Shown: positions 1 through 10,256, numbered from the stretch's first letter. The stretch: 44,680 nt of DNA from Candidatus Ruminococcus intestinipullorum (GCA_018883985.1 JAHLFA010000072.1:1-44680); one strand, 5' to 3'. Numbers and translations: made by a program. The notes: generated from the sequence alone by a model not told the origin.

Positions 1-738
1 TATCAGAAGCTTTCCCAGGAACTTTCAACAGATGAGATGTACGGGACTACAGTTTTTGGAAGCGGAACCGATGCGGTATGCTCCTTCCTTGACTTTGCAT
101 GTCAGGCAGGCGCAGACGGGCTTGTGTTTGACAAAGAAGGTAATGTAAATATAACAGATCAGGCTTATGTGGATGCACTAAACTTTATGGTTGAAAATGC
201 AAATGCAGATTATACACCGTCAGACTCCTTATCTACAGCAGCGACAGAGTCTCAGGAACTTTTTACTAATGGAAAAATCGCCATGCAGTTAAACTGGAGT
301 CATCAATATCCGGCGGCTGTTGAGGCATTAGGCGCAGATAAAGTTGGATGTGCACCGATGATTGCAGGAAGTGCGGGAATTGGTGCAACAACAGGTCCTT
401 GGTATGAATGCGTTATGAAGGATTCTAAAAATAAGGAAATGGCACAAAAATATGTAGAATTCATGTATGAACATAATGAAGACTACATGGATCTTACATT
501 AAAAATTGCGGGAAGGACTTCTGTATACGAAGAAAAAGGAAAGGAAGCAGGAAATGAACATACAACCGCGGTTCTAGAAACGTTGAATTCAGAGCAGTCT
601 CAGGCAAGACCTATGGTAGAGACATGGTCACAGATCGAAGAAGTGCTGGTAGGTGTTGTAGAATCTACTTTGGGAGGAGCTGATATCAATGAAACACTGG
701 AGTCAGCAAAGGCTGAAATAGAGGCAATTGGAAAGTAG
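1..738 (+). CDS. Sugar ABC transporter extracellular solute-binding protein (5'-truncated by contig edge)
   Basis: Frame is open from base 1 (YQKLSQELSTDEMYGTT...). Family 1 solute-binding C-terminal pattern, followed by two permease genes. Confidence 0.85.
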   Translation, partial: YQKLSQELSTDEMYGTTVFGSGTDAVCSFLDFACQAGADGLVFDKEGNVNITDQAYVDALNFMVENANADYTPSDSLSTAATESQELFTNGKIAMQLNWSHQYPAAVEALGADKVGCAPMIAGSAGIGATTGPWYECVMKDSKNKEMAQKYVEFMYEHNEDYMDLTLKIAGRTSVYEEKGKEAGNEHTTAVLETLNSEQSQARPMVETWSQIEEVLVGVVESTLGGADINETLESAKAEIEAIGK

Positions 739-823
739 TAAACATAGATTACGTAATTGTAGCAAGGTATTCTTGAGGAATCAATATTGTCAAGAGTACC
801 TTTCTGGTTAAAAGGTGGTAAAA

Positions 824-1708
824 ATGAGATTGATTTCAAAAAAAACCTTATTATTATTCTTCCTTCCGGGTGCGGTATTTATGGGTGCATTCCTGATATA
901 TCCTATTATCAAGATGGTCATAGACAGTTTTTTTGAGATTGGCATTACGGGAGATAAAACATTTATCGGTTTAGAAAACTATATTCATGCATTTACAGCC
1001 GGCGGCTTTTTGAAACAATTAAAAAATACTCTCATCTATATCATTGTTGCCGTAGGGATCGAAACAGTGATGGGACTATTATTTGCACTGTTTTTCGAAT
1101 TGGATTATAAAGGTAGTAAAGTGATCCGCTCATTTCTTATGGCTCCTCTTATGATAGCGCCACTGGTAGCTGGTCTTACATGGAAATTGATGATGAGTTC
1201 AAGCTTTGGAATTGTCAATGAACTGCTGGCACGAGTAGGAATCTTATCAAGTAGTAGTGATATTCTCTGGCTTGCGGATGAAAAATGGTCATTATTAGCT
1301 TGTTGTATTGCAGATATCTGGTTGACAACACCATTTATGATGTTGATGATCTTAGCGGGACTACAGGGGTTGGACAGTAGCATGCTGGAGGCAGCAAAAA
1401 TAGACGGTGCAAACAAATTACAGCAGATATTTGCTATCAAATTACCAGTCATCAAACCAGTTTTATTGACGGCGTTGTCTGTAAGGATCATTGATGCGGC
1501 CAGAACATTTGACATTATCTGGGCAATGACAGAAGGTGGACCGAACAGTTCTTCAGAAACGATCAGTATTATTATATATAAGACATTGACAAGATATAAC
1601 GACATTGGTTATGCAAGTGCGATGGCAGTCATATTTATTGCAGTTTTAGTAGTATTCACGCTGGTATTTATGCAAAGCTTGTGGAATCCGAAGAAAAAGA
1701 ATGGTTAG
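824..1708 (+). CDS. Sugar ABC transporter permease (MalF/UgpA-like)
   Basis: ORF 815-1708 with multiple TM segments and an EAAKIDGANKLQQIFAIKLPVIKP EAA loop. ATG at 824 is a likely alternative start. Confidence 0.88.
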   Translation: MRLISKKTLLLFFLPGAVFMGAFLIYPIIKMVIDSFFEIGITGDKTFIGLENYIHAFTAGGFLKQLKNTLIYIIVAVGIETVMGLLFALFFELDYKGSKVIRSFLMAPLMIAPLVAGLTWKLMMSSSFGIVNELLARVGILSSSSDILWLADEKWSLLACCIADIWLTTPFMMLMILAGLQGLDSSMLEAAKIDGANKLQQIFAIKLPVIKPVLLTALSVRIIDAARTFDIIWAMTEGGPNSSSETISIIIYKTLTRYNDIGYASAMAVIFIAVLVVFTLVFMQSLWNPKKKNG

Positions 1709-1732
1709 TTGATTGGGATAGGAGGCATAAAA

Positions 1733-2563
1733 GTGAAGAAAAAGAGTGAAATAGGAAAAAAGATAGGGATCATATTATCAGTGGTTCTGACAATAGGTTG
1801 GCTTTTTCCGTATATATATGTGATCTGTTGCTCTTTTAAACCGGGTTCAGAAGTAATCGCAGTTCCGCCAAGTTTTTTCCCTAAAAACTTTTCAGTTGAA
1901 AATTTTTCGGGTTTGCTGGAAAGAATGGATGTTTTTACATTTCTTTTCAATAGTCTGAGTACTGCGTTACTCAGTACGATTATTGCACTGATCTTAGGAT
2001 CTCTTGCGGCATATGCGATTCAGCGTTCAGGTGCAAAATTGTCAATTTTGTTAGTGGTTCTGGTCTTGTGTTTAAAAATGATACCTACTTCAAGTATCGT
2101 GGTGCCTATTTATGAACTGATATGCAATTTGGGATTATATGATACAAAAATTGCTTTAATACTGGTATATGCAGCAATTAACATGCCATTTGTTATGTGG
2201 ACAATGTTGAGTTTCTTTGAAGGAATACCTTCAACGCTGGACGAAGCGGCTTATGTTGATGGGGCCAGCAGTCTGCAGACATTCAGGAAAGTAATCCTTC
2301 CAATCTGTAAACCAGGTTTAGCGACTGCATTTATATTCACATTGTTTTTGGCATGGAACGATTTTCTTGTTGCGTTATTGCTCACCAGCACAAATGCAAA
2401 GACGTTTACTGTTGGCTTAGCGGGCTTTTTATCAGCGTATAATCTGGATTTAGGTCCGATGTGTGCAGGAGCATTTTTGTTTAGTTTTCCTGTTATGATC
2501 ATTTCTCTGGCTGCTCAGAAATATATCGTACAGGGAATGACAGCCGGAGCTGTGAAGGGATAG
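1733..2563 (+). CDS. Sugar ABC transporter permease (MalG/UgpE-like)
   Basis: EAAYVDGASSLQTFRKVILPICKPG EAA loop. RBS-like ggagg at 1721 precedes a GTG start at 1733. Confidence 0.88.
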   Translation: MKKKSEIGKKIGIILSVVLTIGWLFPYIYVICCSFKPGSEVIAVPPSFFPKNFSVENFSGLLERMDVFTFLFNSLSTALLSTIIALILGSLAAYAIQRSGAKLSILLVVLVLCLKMIPTSSIVVPIYELICNLGLYDTKIALILVYAAINMPFVMWTMLSFFEGIPSTLDEAAYVDGASSLQTFRKVILPICKPGLATAFIFTLFLAWNDFLVALLLTSTNAKTFTVGLAGFLSAYNLDLGPMCAGAFLFSFPVMIISLAAQKYIVQGMTAGAVKG

Positions 2564-2594
2564 GGATGATAGAAACAGACAGGAGGATTTATGA

Positions 2595-3947
2595 ATGAAA
2601 TGTAACAATTATTACGATGTTACAAAATGGGAGACGGGAAATCCGTATGAAGATATTGGAGAAGTGATCAACAGCATGATCGCAGACATCAAAAGCAGGC
2701 AAACAGACTCTGATGTTAAAGAAGGAGGAAAGCCGGGAGCAGTAATATATATTCCACCGGGCGATTATCATCTGCATACACAAGTGGTAATTGACATCAG
2801 TTACCTAAAAATCATGGGATCGGGACATGGTTTTGTCTCTTCTAGTATCCGATATAATCTGCCGCAAGATGAATGGAAAGACCTGCATGAGGTATGGCCG
2901 GGAGGAAGCCGTATTCTGGTGGAACTGTCTGGTAATAATGCATCGGAGAAAGACGGAGCTGCATTTTACGTGGAAAGAGATGGAAATCCTAGGATTAGCT
3001 CTGTTGAATTTGAAAATTTCTGTATTGATGGATTACATTTTGAAGATGATGGCACCAAAAAAAATGATCCGGAGAATACATATATTAATGGGAAGACAGG
3101 AATTTACATAGCAAGTGCCCAAGATTCATTTCGTATCACAGGAATGGGATTTGTATATTTAGAACATGGAGTTGTTATTTATCATGCAGATGCATTGTCG
3201 ATCCATGACAATTTTATTGCAGAATGCGGCAACTGTATTGAACTACGTGGTTGGGGACAGGCTTCTAAAATTACAGATAACCTGATCGGTGCAGGGTATA
3301 ATGGGTATTCGATCTTGGCGCAAAGTTTTGGTGGTCTTTTGATCAGTAACAACAATGTTTTCCCAAGAGGAAAAAGTAGTGTGTGTTTTCAAAATGTAGC
3401 AAAATCGATTATTTCAAACAATAGGTTTCATTCGTTTTACCCTGGAATGCTTTCGTTAGAAGGTAATTGTTCTGAAAATATGATCTCCTCTAATCATTTC
3501 TTAAGAGACAATGAGCCGTGGAAACCGATGTTAGATAATGACAATGGTTTGGATGACAGTTACGGTCTTTTGTATATAAACGGAAATAATAATTCTATAG
3601 TTGCAAATCATATTTCAGAAACGATTCAAAGGAGATATATCAAGCCTCTAGATGCAATGCCTGTGATTATACGTATTGCTTCAGGAAGAGGGAACTATAT
3701 TTCAAATAATCATATCGTAGCTACTTGTGATATTGAAAACGAGTTGCAAGATGCATCTGACTCTTGCTATTCGGCACAGGTAGACGCTTTGACATCATTA
3801 AATAATATCCGGGAGATGTCGGTAGTTCATGTATTGGTTGAGCAAGAAGCGACTAATAATACGATTCTTGATTCGGGAAATGAAAAACAAGTGATTTTAG
3901 ATAGAACCGTAAATGTTTTCAGACCGACACCTGCTTTGGGAGATTAA
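2595..3947 (+). CDS. GH91 family inulin fructotransferase / DFA-III hydrolase-like right-handed beta-helix protein
   Basis: KPGAVIYIPPGDYHL, SYLKIMGSGHGF, GNCIELRGWGQASKITDNLIGAGYNGYSI and LHSFYPGML-like stretches match recalled IFTase sequences. No N-terminal signal peptide is visible. Confidence 0.85.
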   Translation: MKCNNYYDVTKWETGNPYEDIGEVINSMIADIKSRQTDSDVKEGGKPGAVIYIPPGDYHLHTQVVIDISYLKIMGSGHGFVSSSIRYNLPQDEWKDLHEVWPGGSRILVELSGNNASEKDGAAFYVERDGNPRISSVEFENFCIDGLHFEDDGTKKNDPENTYINGKTGIYIASAQDSFRITGMGFVYLEHGVVIYHADALSIHDNFIAECGNCIELRGWGQASKITDNLIGAGYNGYSILAQSFGGLLISNNNVFPRGKSSVCFQNVAKSIISNNRFHSFYPGMLSLEGNCSENMISSNHFLRDNEPWKPMLDNDNGLDDSYGLLYINGNNNSIVANHISETIQRRYIKPLDAMPVIIRIASGRGNYISNNHIVATCDIENELQDASDSCYSAQVDALTSLNNIREMSVVHVLVEQEATNNTILDSGNEKQVILDRTVNVFRPTPALGD

Positions 3948-4083
3948 GATATGGGACAACATAATACTTAAACAATGGTAAAAGATAATTGTAAAAAGAC
4001 TGACAGAGAGTTCGATGCCAGTCTTTTTATTAAATGCTGTTATTGAAACAATAAAGTATATAATTTCCGGAGGAAGAAAGAGT

Positions 4084-5418
4084 ATGCAGAAAATACATGT
4101 AAAAGCGAACAGGCACTGGATGAATGATCCAAATGGTTTCATCTACTATAAGGGTAAATATCATTTATTTTATCAGTGTTTTCCATATGAAGCTAGATGG
4201 GGAAGGATGCATTGGGCTCATGTGGTGAGCGATGATCTGGTAAACTGGGAGTATCAGGGAATTGCAGTATTTCCCAGTAAAACGGATGATAGAGATGGCT
4301 GCTTTTCAGGGAGTGCCGTTGAAGATGAGGGTAAATTATATTTATATTATACTGGTGTAAGGTATTTAGTGGAAAATCCTGAAGATATTAATTTGTTTCT
4401 AGACGAACAGTTTGTTTCGGCACAAATGCTGATCACATCAGAAGATGGATATCATTTTGATAACATAAAAGATAAAAAAACTATTATTCCGGTTTTTAAT
4501 AACAGTGAGATCGGAGATGCACGGCATACAAGAGATCCCAAAGTCTGGAAAGAAGATGACGGATGGTATATGGTTCTTGGAAGTACGATTAATAATAAGC
4601 AGGGAAAGCTATTGTTTTTTAAAAGTACGGACAAGAAAAATTGGACATACATGAATTTTGTCACAAAAGATAACGGTTTCGGTTGGATGTGGGAGTGCCC
4701 TGATTATTTTCAAACAGATGGAGAACAGATTTTAATTTTTTCCCCGATGGATTTTAATAAAGGAGGGAAATCTTATTCTGACCAGTCAATCTGTATGAAA
4801 GTCATGTTTCAGAAAGAAACATGCCATATGGAGATGCCAGATACATATCAATATTTGGATTATGGACTGGATCTTTATGCGCCTCAGACTACTGTGGATG
4901 AAGCGGGCAGAAGGGTCCTGCTAGCATGGTTACGTATGCCAAAGCCGGTTGACGGACAATGGAGCGGGATGCAATGCATTCCAAGGGTTATTGAGGTGAA
5001 AAATGATCATATTTATTTTCGTGTACATCCTAATATAAGAAATGCTTTTTCCAAAAAGATTAACAGTCCGGATAAAGCGGATGAAAATGGATACAGAGTA
5101 TCATTTTCATTAGAGGATGGGGAGACTGTTGATATTGGAGGATATCAAATTACAAGAAAAGGAAACAAGATCCATACGGACAGAGGTAGGCTGGTAGATA
5201 CTTCATGGGAAATACAAACAGAATTTTCCACTCCTGATTTAAAAGACGGATTCCAGATAGATGTATATGTGGATCCGAATCTAATTGAAGTTTTTGTAAA
5301 TGACGGAGAATATATAATATCCAATTGTGTTTACAACCTAGGCACTGATATTCATCAACAGGGGAATGTGAAATATGAAATGTACACTTTGGAAGGAACA
5401 GATGTATCGGAGGTGTAA
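4084..5418 (+). CDS. GH32 beta-fructosidase / sucrose-6-phosphate hydrolase-like enzyme
   Basis: HWMNDPNGF catalytic motif, FSGSAV, ARDPKVW-like HTRDPKVW, WECPDYF. RBS ggaggaag precedes the ATG at 4084. Confidence 0.93.
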   Translation: MQKIHVKANRHWMNDPNGFIYYKGKYHLFYQCFPYEARWGRMHWAHVVSDDLVNWEYQGIAVFPSKTDDRDGCFSGSAVEDEGKLYLYYTGVRYLVENPEDINLFLDEQFVSAQMLITSEDGYHFDNIKDKKTIIPVFNNSEIGDARHTRDPKVWKEDDGWYMVLGSTINNKQGKLLFFKSTDKKNWTYMNFVTKDNGFGWMWECPDYFQTDGEQILIFSPMDFNKGGKSYSDQSICMKVMFQKETCHMEMPDTYQYLDYGLDLYAPQTTVDEAGRRVLLAWLRMPKPVDGQWSGMQCIPRVIEVKNDHIYFRVHPNIRNAFSKKINSPDKADENGYRVSFSLEDGETVDIGGYQITRKGNKIHTDRGRLVDTSWEIQTEFSTPDLKDGFQIDVYVDPNLIEVFVNDGEYIISNCVYNLGTDIHQQGNVKYEMYTLEGTDVSEV

Positions 5419-5420
5419 AA

Positions 5421-6395
5421 ATGTATGATGTAATTGCTTTAGGAGAATTACTGGTCGATTTTACGAATAATGGAACAAGTGATCAGGGAAATATGCTTTT
5501 TGAAGCCAATCCCGGAGGCGCGCCATGCAATGTGCTTGCTATGTTGGCAAAGCTGGGAAAGAAAACAGCCTTTATAGGAAAGGTTGGAAACGATATGTTT
5601 GGTGCGATGCTAAAGGGAACGATCGAACGAGTGGGAATTTCATCAAAGGAACTAAAAGTAGATAAAAATGTGAACACAACGCTTGCATTTGTACATACAT
5701 TTCCAGACGGAGACAGAGCATTTTCCTTTTATCGGAATCCAGGTGCAGATATGATGCTTACAGAAGACGAGGTAGATGACACGTTTGTTCGGTCTACAAA
5801 GATTTTCCATTTTGGTACTTTGTCCATGACACATGAAAATGTTCGGAATGCAACAAAAAAAGCTGTTAAAACTGCAAAGAAGAATGGATCTCTGATTTCT
5901 TTTGATCCGAACTTGAGGGAGCCCCTTTGGGAATCCTTGGAAGAGGCAAAAAAGCAGATGGAATATGGATTTGAGCAATGTGACATTCTAAAGATATCCG
6001 ATAATGAGATTCAGTTTATTACAGGAATAGAGGATTATGACCAAGGAGTCTTATATTTACAGAATAAATATGAGATACCATTGATTCTTCTTACTATGGG
6101 AAAAAAGGGGAGTAGAGCTTACTATAAAGACTTTAGGATAGAAGAAAAAGGATTTCAGGTATCAGCGATAGAAACAACAGGAGCGGGAGATACTTTTTGC
6201 GGGTGTTCCTTGGCATATATTTTGGAACACGATATTAACAACTTGACAGAGGATCATTTGAGAAAAATGCTTATCTTTGCGAATGCAGGTGCGGCTCTAG
6301 TTACAACAAAAAAAGGTGCAATCTGTTCTATGCCTGAACGGAGAGAAATTGTAGATCTAATTGATGTTGGTAGAAATGCAATTCATCAGTTTTGA
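5421..6395 (+). CDS. PfkB-family carbohydrate kinase (fructokinase)
   Basis: N-terminal ALGELLVDF, NPGGAPCNVLAMLAKLG and C-terminal ETTGAGDTFCG PfkB signature. Confidence 0.92.
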   Translation: MYDVIALGELLVDFTNNGTSDQGNMLFEANPGGAPCNVLAMLAKLGKKTAFIGKVGNDMFGAMLKGTIERVGISSKELKVDKNVNTTLAFVHTFPDGDRAFSFYRNPGADMMLTEDEVDDTFVRSTKIFHFGTLSMTHENVRNATKKAVKTAKKNGSLISFDPNLREPLWESLEEAKKQMEYGFEQCDILKISDNEIQFITGIEDYDQGVLYLQNKYEIPLILLTMGKKGSRAYYKDFRIEEKGFQVSAIETTGAGDTFCGCSLAYILEHDINNLTEDHLRKMLIFANAGAALVTTKKGAICSMPERREIVDLIDVGRNAIHQF

Positions 6396-6714
6396 TACGG
6401 AGGATGTGGAAGAAAATAATCTCACCGCAGAAAAGGCACAGCAGCTGTGTCTGAAATATGCTCGAAAAAACTTTCTCGGCTATTAAAAATTAGTTGTAAC
6501 ACATATAGATGGCGATGATCATTCCGGGAATATTCATACCAACATCGTTCAACAAAACGATGGTACTGAGGAATAAGAGAGGTATCCTCAATCGTGTTGA
6601 GTCGTCATTGGTTTGCAACGTGTCTGCAACAAATTTCCGTGTAAACCCTGATTTTTCCGCTGTTTTCGGTTACCCAAACGATAATCTCTCGTATTTTTCG
6701 GAGAAAATTATTAC

Positions 6715-6755
6715 AAAGCCCCGCAAACTCAATGTTTTCGGGGCTTTATTTTTTT
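6715..6755 (+). terminator. Intrinsic terminator
   Basis: AAAGCCCCG (6715-6723) pairs with CGGGGCTTT (6739-6747), followed by a T-rich tract. Confidence 0.7.
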
Positions 6756-7010
6756 CAACGTATCGAAAACGGCTAAACCCACCTGTACAAATTTGACAGT
6801 GTTTTTTCATTTTTTTAACGGTGAAGCATGGGTGGAAAAGCGTAAATGGGTTACAAATCGGGCTTATAAAGGAAGCTAAATAATCATCTTCAGCACTGTT
6901 TTAGTTCCCTTAAATTTTTTCCGAAATACAGCAGTTTTCATGTCCGTCGACAAAATGACTCGTTTGTCTCAATTTGAACAAAAACGATGCTTTTAATCAT
7001 CAGTTATACA

Positions 7011-7050
7011 AGAGCGTTCAACTTTTTTCAATGAAGTTGAGCGCTTTTTT
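7011..7050 (+). terminator. Intrinsic terminator-like hairpin
   Basis: AGCGTTCAACTT...AAGTTGAGCGCT stem followed by TTTTT. Confidence 0.65.
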
Positions 7051-7166
7051 GTATTTGCGACGAGCCAAAGTCCGAGCTTGCTCGGGACCTTGGCGACCGC
7101 AGTACAATCTCAGAATGTGCCAGAGGCACTTCAGAAGATGTGCGTTCAGAAGGAGGCGAAATAGAA

Positions 7167-8948
7167 ATGAAGAATGAACAGGTGATTCAGCTTCCATTGA
7201 ATCGCTTAACAGAGTTCCCGGAACATCCCTTTAAGGTAAGAGATGACGAGTTCATGGACCAGCTGACGGACAGTATCAGATCACTTGGCGTATTAACGCC
7301 CATCGTAGTTCGACCTGAGGGAGATGTCTGGCAGATCATATCCGGACACAGACGAGTACATGCCTGTGAGATTCTGGACATGGAGACGATACCCGCCATT
7401 GTGAAGGAAATCGAGATGGATGATGCTATTGTCATGATGGTAGACAGCAATTTTCAGCGACAGTCCTTATTACCAAGTGAAAAGGCCAGGGCCTACAAGA
7501 TGAAGCTGGATGCAGTGAAACGTCAGGGAGCCAGGAGAGATTTATCTTCTGACCACGATGAACAGAAGTTGCGGGGAAAGACATCCAGAGACCTGATTGC
7601 AGAAAACAGTCCGGACAGCTCCACACAGATTCAAAGGTTCATTCGATTAAATGAACTGATTCCAGAGCTTTTGGAAATGGTGGATGCCATTGCAACTGCA
7701 ATATCCGATGAGAAGGGTGAGTTTGTATTCGAGAAGGTTCCTTACGGCGACTACCTTGTAGTAGAGCTTAAGGCTCCGGAAGGATATGTGCTCTCAGATG
7801 CACGTCACTTTGTATCTGTATCCTTCGATGAGCAGGTGATCGGTCTGAAGGTGATCAACTATCCGATCATTGGTAGTGTAGAGCTTACCAAGGTGGATAA
7901 GGATTATCCGGACAATCATCTTTCAGGCGCAGTATTTGAAATCTACGTGGATGTAGATGGAAACGGTGAGCTGAACGAAGAGGATACCCTCCTTGGCGAG
8001 CTTACAGAGTGTGAGGGCGGTATTTATCGCATGGATGGTCTCCGCTATGGCAAATACCTTGTGAAGGAGAAAACAGCTCCTGAAGGCTTCCTCTTAGATG
8101 AGAATGTATATCCATTTGCAATCACAGAGGATGGTCAGTGTCAGATCATCGAAAACGAAGCAGGTGTCGGTTTCATGGATCAGGTGATGAAGGGCAAGAT
8201 CAGCATCTTCAAAACTGACAAAGCAACCGGCGAGAAGCTTGTTGGTGCAGGCTTCCGTGTATGCGACCTTGAGGGAAATATTGTTGCAGAAGGTAAGACT
8301 GGTGAAGATGGCATCGTAACCTTCGAGCTTCGTTACGGAGACTACACAGTAGCTGAGTATGAAGCGCCGGAAGGCTATGTGCTTGATGATACTCCTTACG
8401 CCTTCAGCATCACTGAGGACGGCCAGGAAATCTCTGTGGATATGGCAAATATCAAGATCAAAGGTAAACTTGTGATCTCCAAGGTAGATGCTGATACAGA
8501 GAAACTCCTTCCTGACGCCGGCTTCAGAATCTATGCTGCAGATGGAAAGACAGTCATCAAAGAGGGTTACACTGATAAGAAGGGTGTGGCAGAGTTCGAG
8601 CTTGAGTTCGGCCAATACTTCTACCAGGAGTTTGATGCACCGGAAGGCTATAAGATCGACGATACTATGTATGAGTTCTCTATCACTGAGGACGGCCAGC
8701 TGATATCTGTTGTCATGACCAATCAGCTTGAGGAGACTCCTGAGAAGCCGGACGAACCTAAGAAGCCTGAGACACCTTCAAATTCTCAGACACCATCCAC
8801 ACCTTCTAAGCCTGCTGATGGACCTAAGACAGGTGATGATGCAAATGTCAGACTCTGGGCAGCAATCTCACTTGGAGCCTTAGCTGCAGCTGCGGCAGGT
8901 GGCTATGCTTTCTACAGAGGTAAGAAGAAGGATGAAAAGGAAGACTAA
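7167..8948 (+). CDS. Chimeric ORF: N-terminal ParB-like nuclease domain fused in frame to SpaA/Cna_B-repeat pilin with xPKTG sorting signal
   Basis: ParB part contains ISGHRRVHACEIL and MVDSNFQRQSLLPSEKARAYKMKLDA. From ~7685 it switches to repeated KAPEGY...AFSITEDGQ Cna_B domains, then GPKTGDDANVRLW + TM + KKKDEKED tail. RBS aaggagg precedes the ATG at 7167. Confidence 0.85.
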   Translation: MKNEQVIQLPLNRLTEFPEHPFKVRDDEFMDQLTDSIRSLGVLTPIVVRPEGDVWQIISGHRRVHACEILDMETIPAIVKEIEMDDAIVMMVDSNFQRQSLLPSEKARAYKMKLDAVKRQGARRDLSSDHDEQKLRGKTSRDLIAENSPDSSTQIQRFIRLNELIPELLEMVDAIATAISDEKGEFVFEKVPYGDYLVVELKAPEGYVLSDARHFVSVSFDEQVIGLKVINYPIIGSVELTKVDKDYPDNHLSGAVFEIYVDVDGNGELNEEDTLLGELTECEGGIYRMDGLRYGKYLVKEKTAPEGFLLDENVYPFAITEDGQCQIIENEAGVGFMDQVMKGKISIFKTDKATGEKLVGAGFRVCDLEGNIVAEGKTGEDGIVTFELRYGDYTVAEYEAPEGYVLDDTPYAFSITEDGQEISVDMANIKIKGKLVISKVDADTEKLLPDAGFRIYAADGKTVIKEGYTDKKGVAEFELEFGQYFYQEFDAPEGYKIDDTMYEFSITEDGQLISVVMTNQLEETPEKPDEPKKPETPSNSQTPSTPSKPADGPKTGDDANVRLWAAISLGALAAAAAGGYAFYRGKKKDEKED

Positions 8949-9717
8949 GCGTCTGATAGGCCGAGTGGCTGCAGTCTGCCTGATACTTTCAGGACTTGGA
9001 ACTGCAGCCGTATTTGGCTGGAAAACTTATAGCATGCAACAGGAATATGAAATCGGAGATGAAGCTTACGATAAGCTTGCCGATTTGGTAAAAGCAGAGG
9101 AGGAGCCGGAGGAAGGTCCGGCTTCTTCTGAAGCTGAAGAAACAGAAGGAACAGCACCGACTGTAGATCTGGAAGCCGCCCAGGAAGTAAACAGCGATAT
9201 CGTTGCCTGGCTCAACAGTCCGGATACGGTCATTGATTATCCGGTTTGCCAGGGAGAAGACAATTCCTACTATCTATTTCATCTGGTCGACGGAACCTAT
9301 AACCGGAATGGCTGCCTGTTTATCGACTGTGAGAATAGGAAGGATTTTACGGATGACAATACCATCATCTATGGTCACCACATGGCCAGTGGAAAGATGT
9401 TTGCCAGCCTGATCAAGTATGCAGACCAAAGCTATTATGATGCTCATCCGGTCATGTATCTGACTATTGGGGAAAAGCAGTATCAGCTGGAAATCTTCGC
9501 AGGCTATGTGACTACGGCAGATTCATCAGCCTATATGATCAATCTTGGAAGTAAGCAGGAGTTTGCAAAGTGGCTGAGGGAAATCTGTGGGAGGTCTGAT
9601 TTTACAGCCAATCCGATGAAGATTAAGACTTCAGATCGGATCGTCACACTGTCCACCTGTGCTTACAATTTTGATGAGGCAAGGTATGTGGTGCACGGAA
9701 GAATAGTGAAAAAATAG
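8932..9717 (+). CDS. Class B sortase
   Basis: N-terminal TM, IIYGHHM and VTLSTC catalytic motifs, adjacent to the pilin-like gene. Confidence 0.92.
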   Translation: MKRKTKRLIGRVAAVCLILSGLGTAAVFGWKTYSMQQEYEIGDEAYDKLADLVKAEEEPEEGPASSEAEETEGTAPTVDLEAAQEVNSDIVAWLNSPDTVIDYPVCQGEDNSYYLFHLVDGTYNRNGCLFIDCENRKDFTDDNTIIYGHHMASGKMFASLIKYADQSYYDAHPVMYLTIGEKQYQLEIFAGYVTTADSSAYMINLGSKQEFAKWLREICGRSDFTANPMKIKTSDRIVTLSTCAYNFDEARYVVHGRIVKK

Positions 9718-9747
9718 TGTAATTATAGTGAATAAAGGAGGAGTTGC

Positions 9748-10242
9748 ATGAGCAGCATGATATATTTCGGGTCGATTTTCTTTGCGAAGGTCATTGATAA
9801 CGCCCTGAACACAACAAAAACAATATTGATTCAACGAAGTCGTTGGTTACTTGCAGGAATAGCAGTGGGAATCAGCGACTTTATTTATTTCTGGATCACC
9901 AAGCGAGTGGTCTCTTCAGACAGCATGGCAGCCATTCTGGTGGTATCACTTGCCGGTGGTGTTGGCTGTGCCCTTGCCTGTCTGCTTAGTGACAAGATGA
10001 GCAAGGACAGAACCTATGTGAATGTGATCATGTCAGATGACTTGGAAGCCATGATGGACTTCCGTGATTTCCTGGCAAAGAATCATATCACAAATGTTGC
10101 TTCAGACAGCTACACCCTTGACTGGGATCAAAAGACAATCACCATCACTGCTTATGCAGAGACAAAGGCTGAGAGTCGTCTGATCAACAAATACATTGAA
10201 GAGAGTCCGCTGAAGTTTAAACGAGTGATTCAGAAAGCATAA
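9748..10242 (+). CDS. ICE-associated membrane protein with C-terminal DUF2179-like domain
   Basis: Two TM segments followed by a soluble alpha/beta domain. Position between sortase and topoisomerase III genes is typical of Tn1549-like elements. Confidence 0.5.
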   Translation: MSSMIYFGSIFFAKVIDNALNTTKTILIQRSRWLLAGIAVGISDFIYFWITKRVVSSDSMAAILVVSLAGGVGCALACLLSDKMSKDRTYVNVIMSDDLEAMMDFRDFLAKNHITNVASDSYTLDWDQKTITITAYAETKAESRLINKYIEESPLKFKRVIQKA

Positions 10243-10256
10243 GATGGAGGTAAGAC

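Noticed and set aside
1105-1605. Long minus-strand ORFs opposite the permease and other genes (also 11583-12107, 42632-43060, 43556-44134)
   Set aside because: Antisense to well-supported coding genes, no RBS or recognisable domains.
7700-8750. Tandem DNA repeat (EAPEGY...SITEDGQ recurrences)
   Set aside because: Explained as repeated Cna_B protein domains within the pilin part of the chimera, not an independent DNA repeat.
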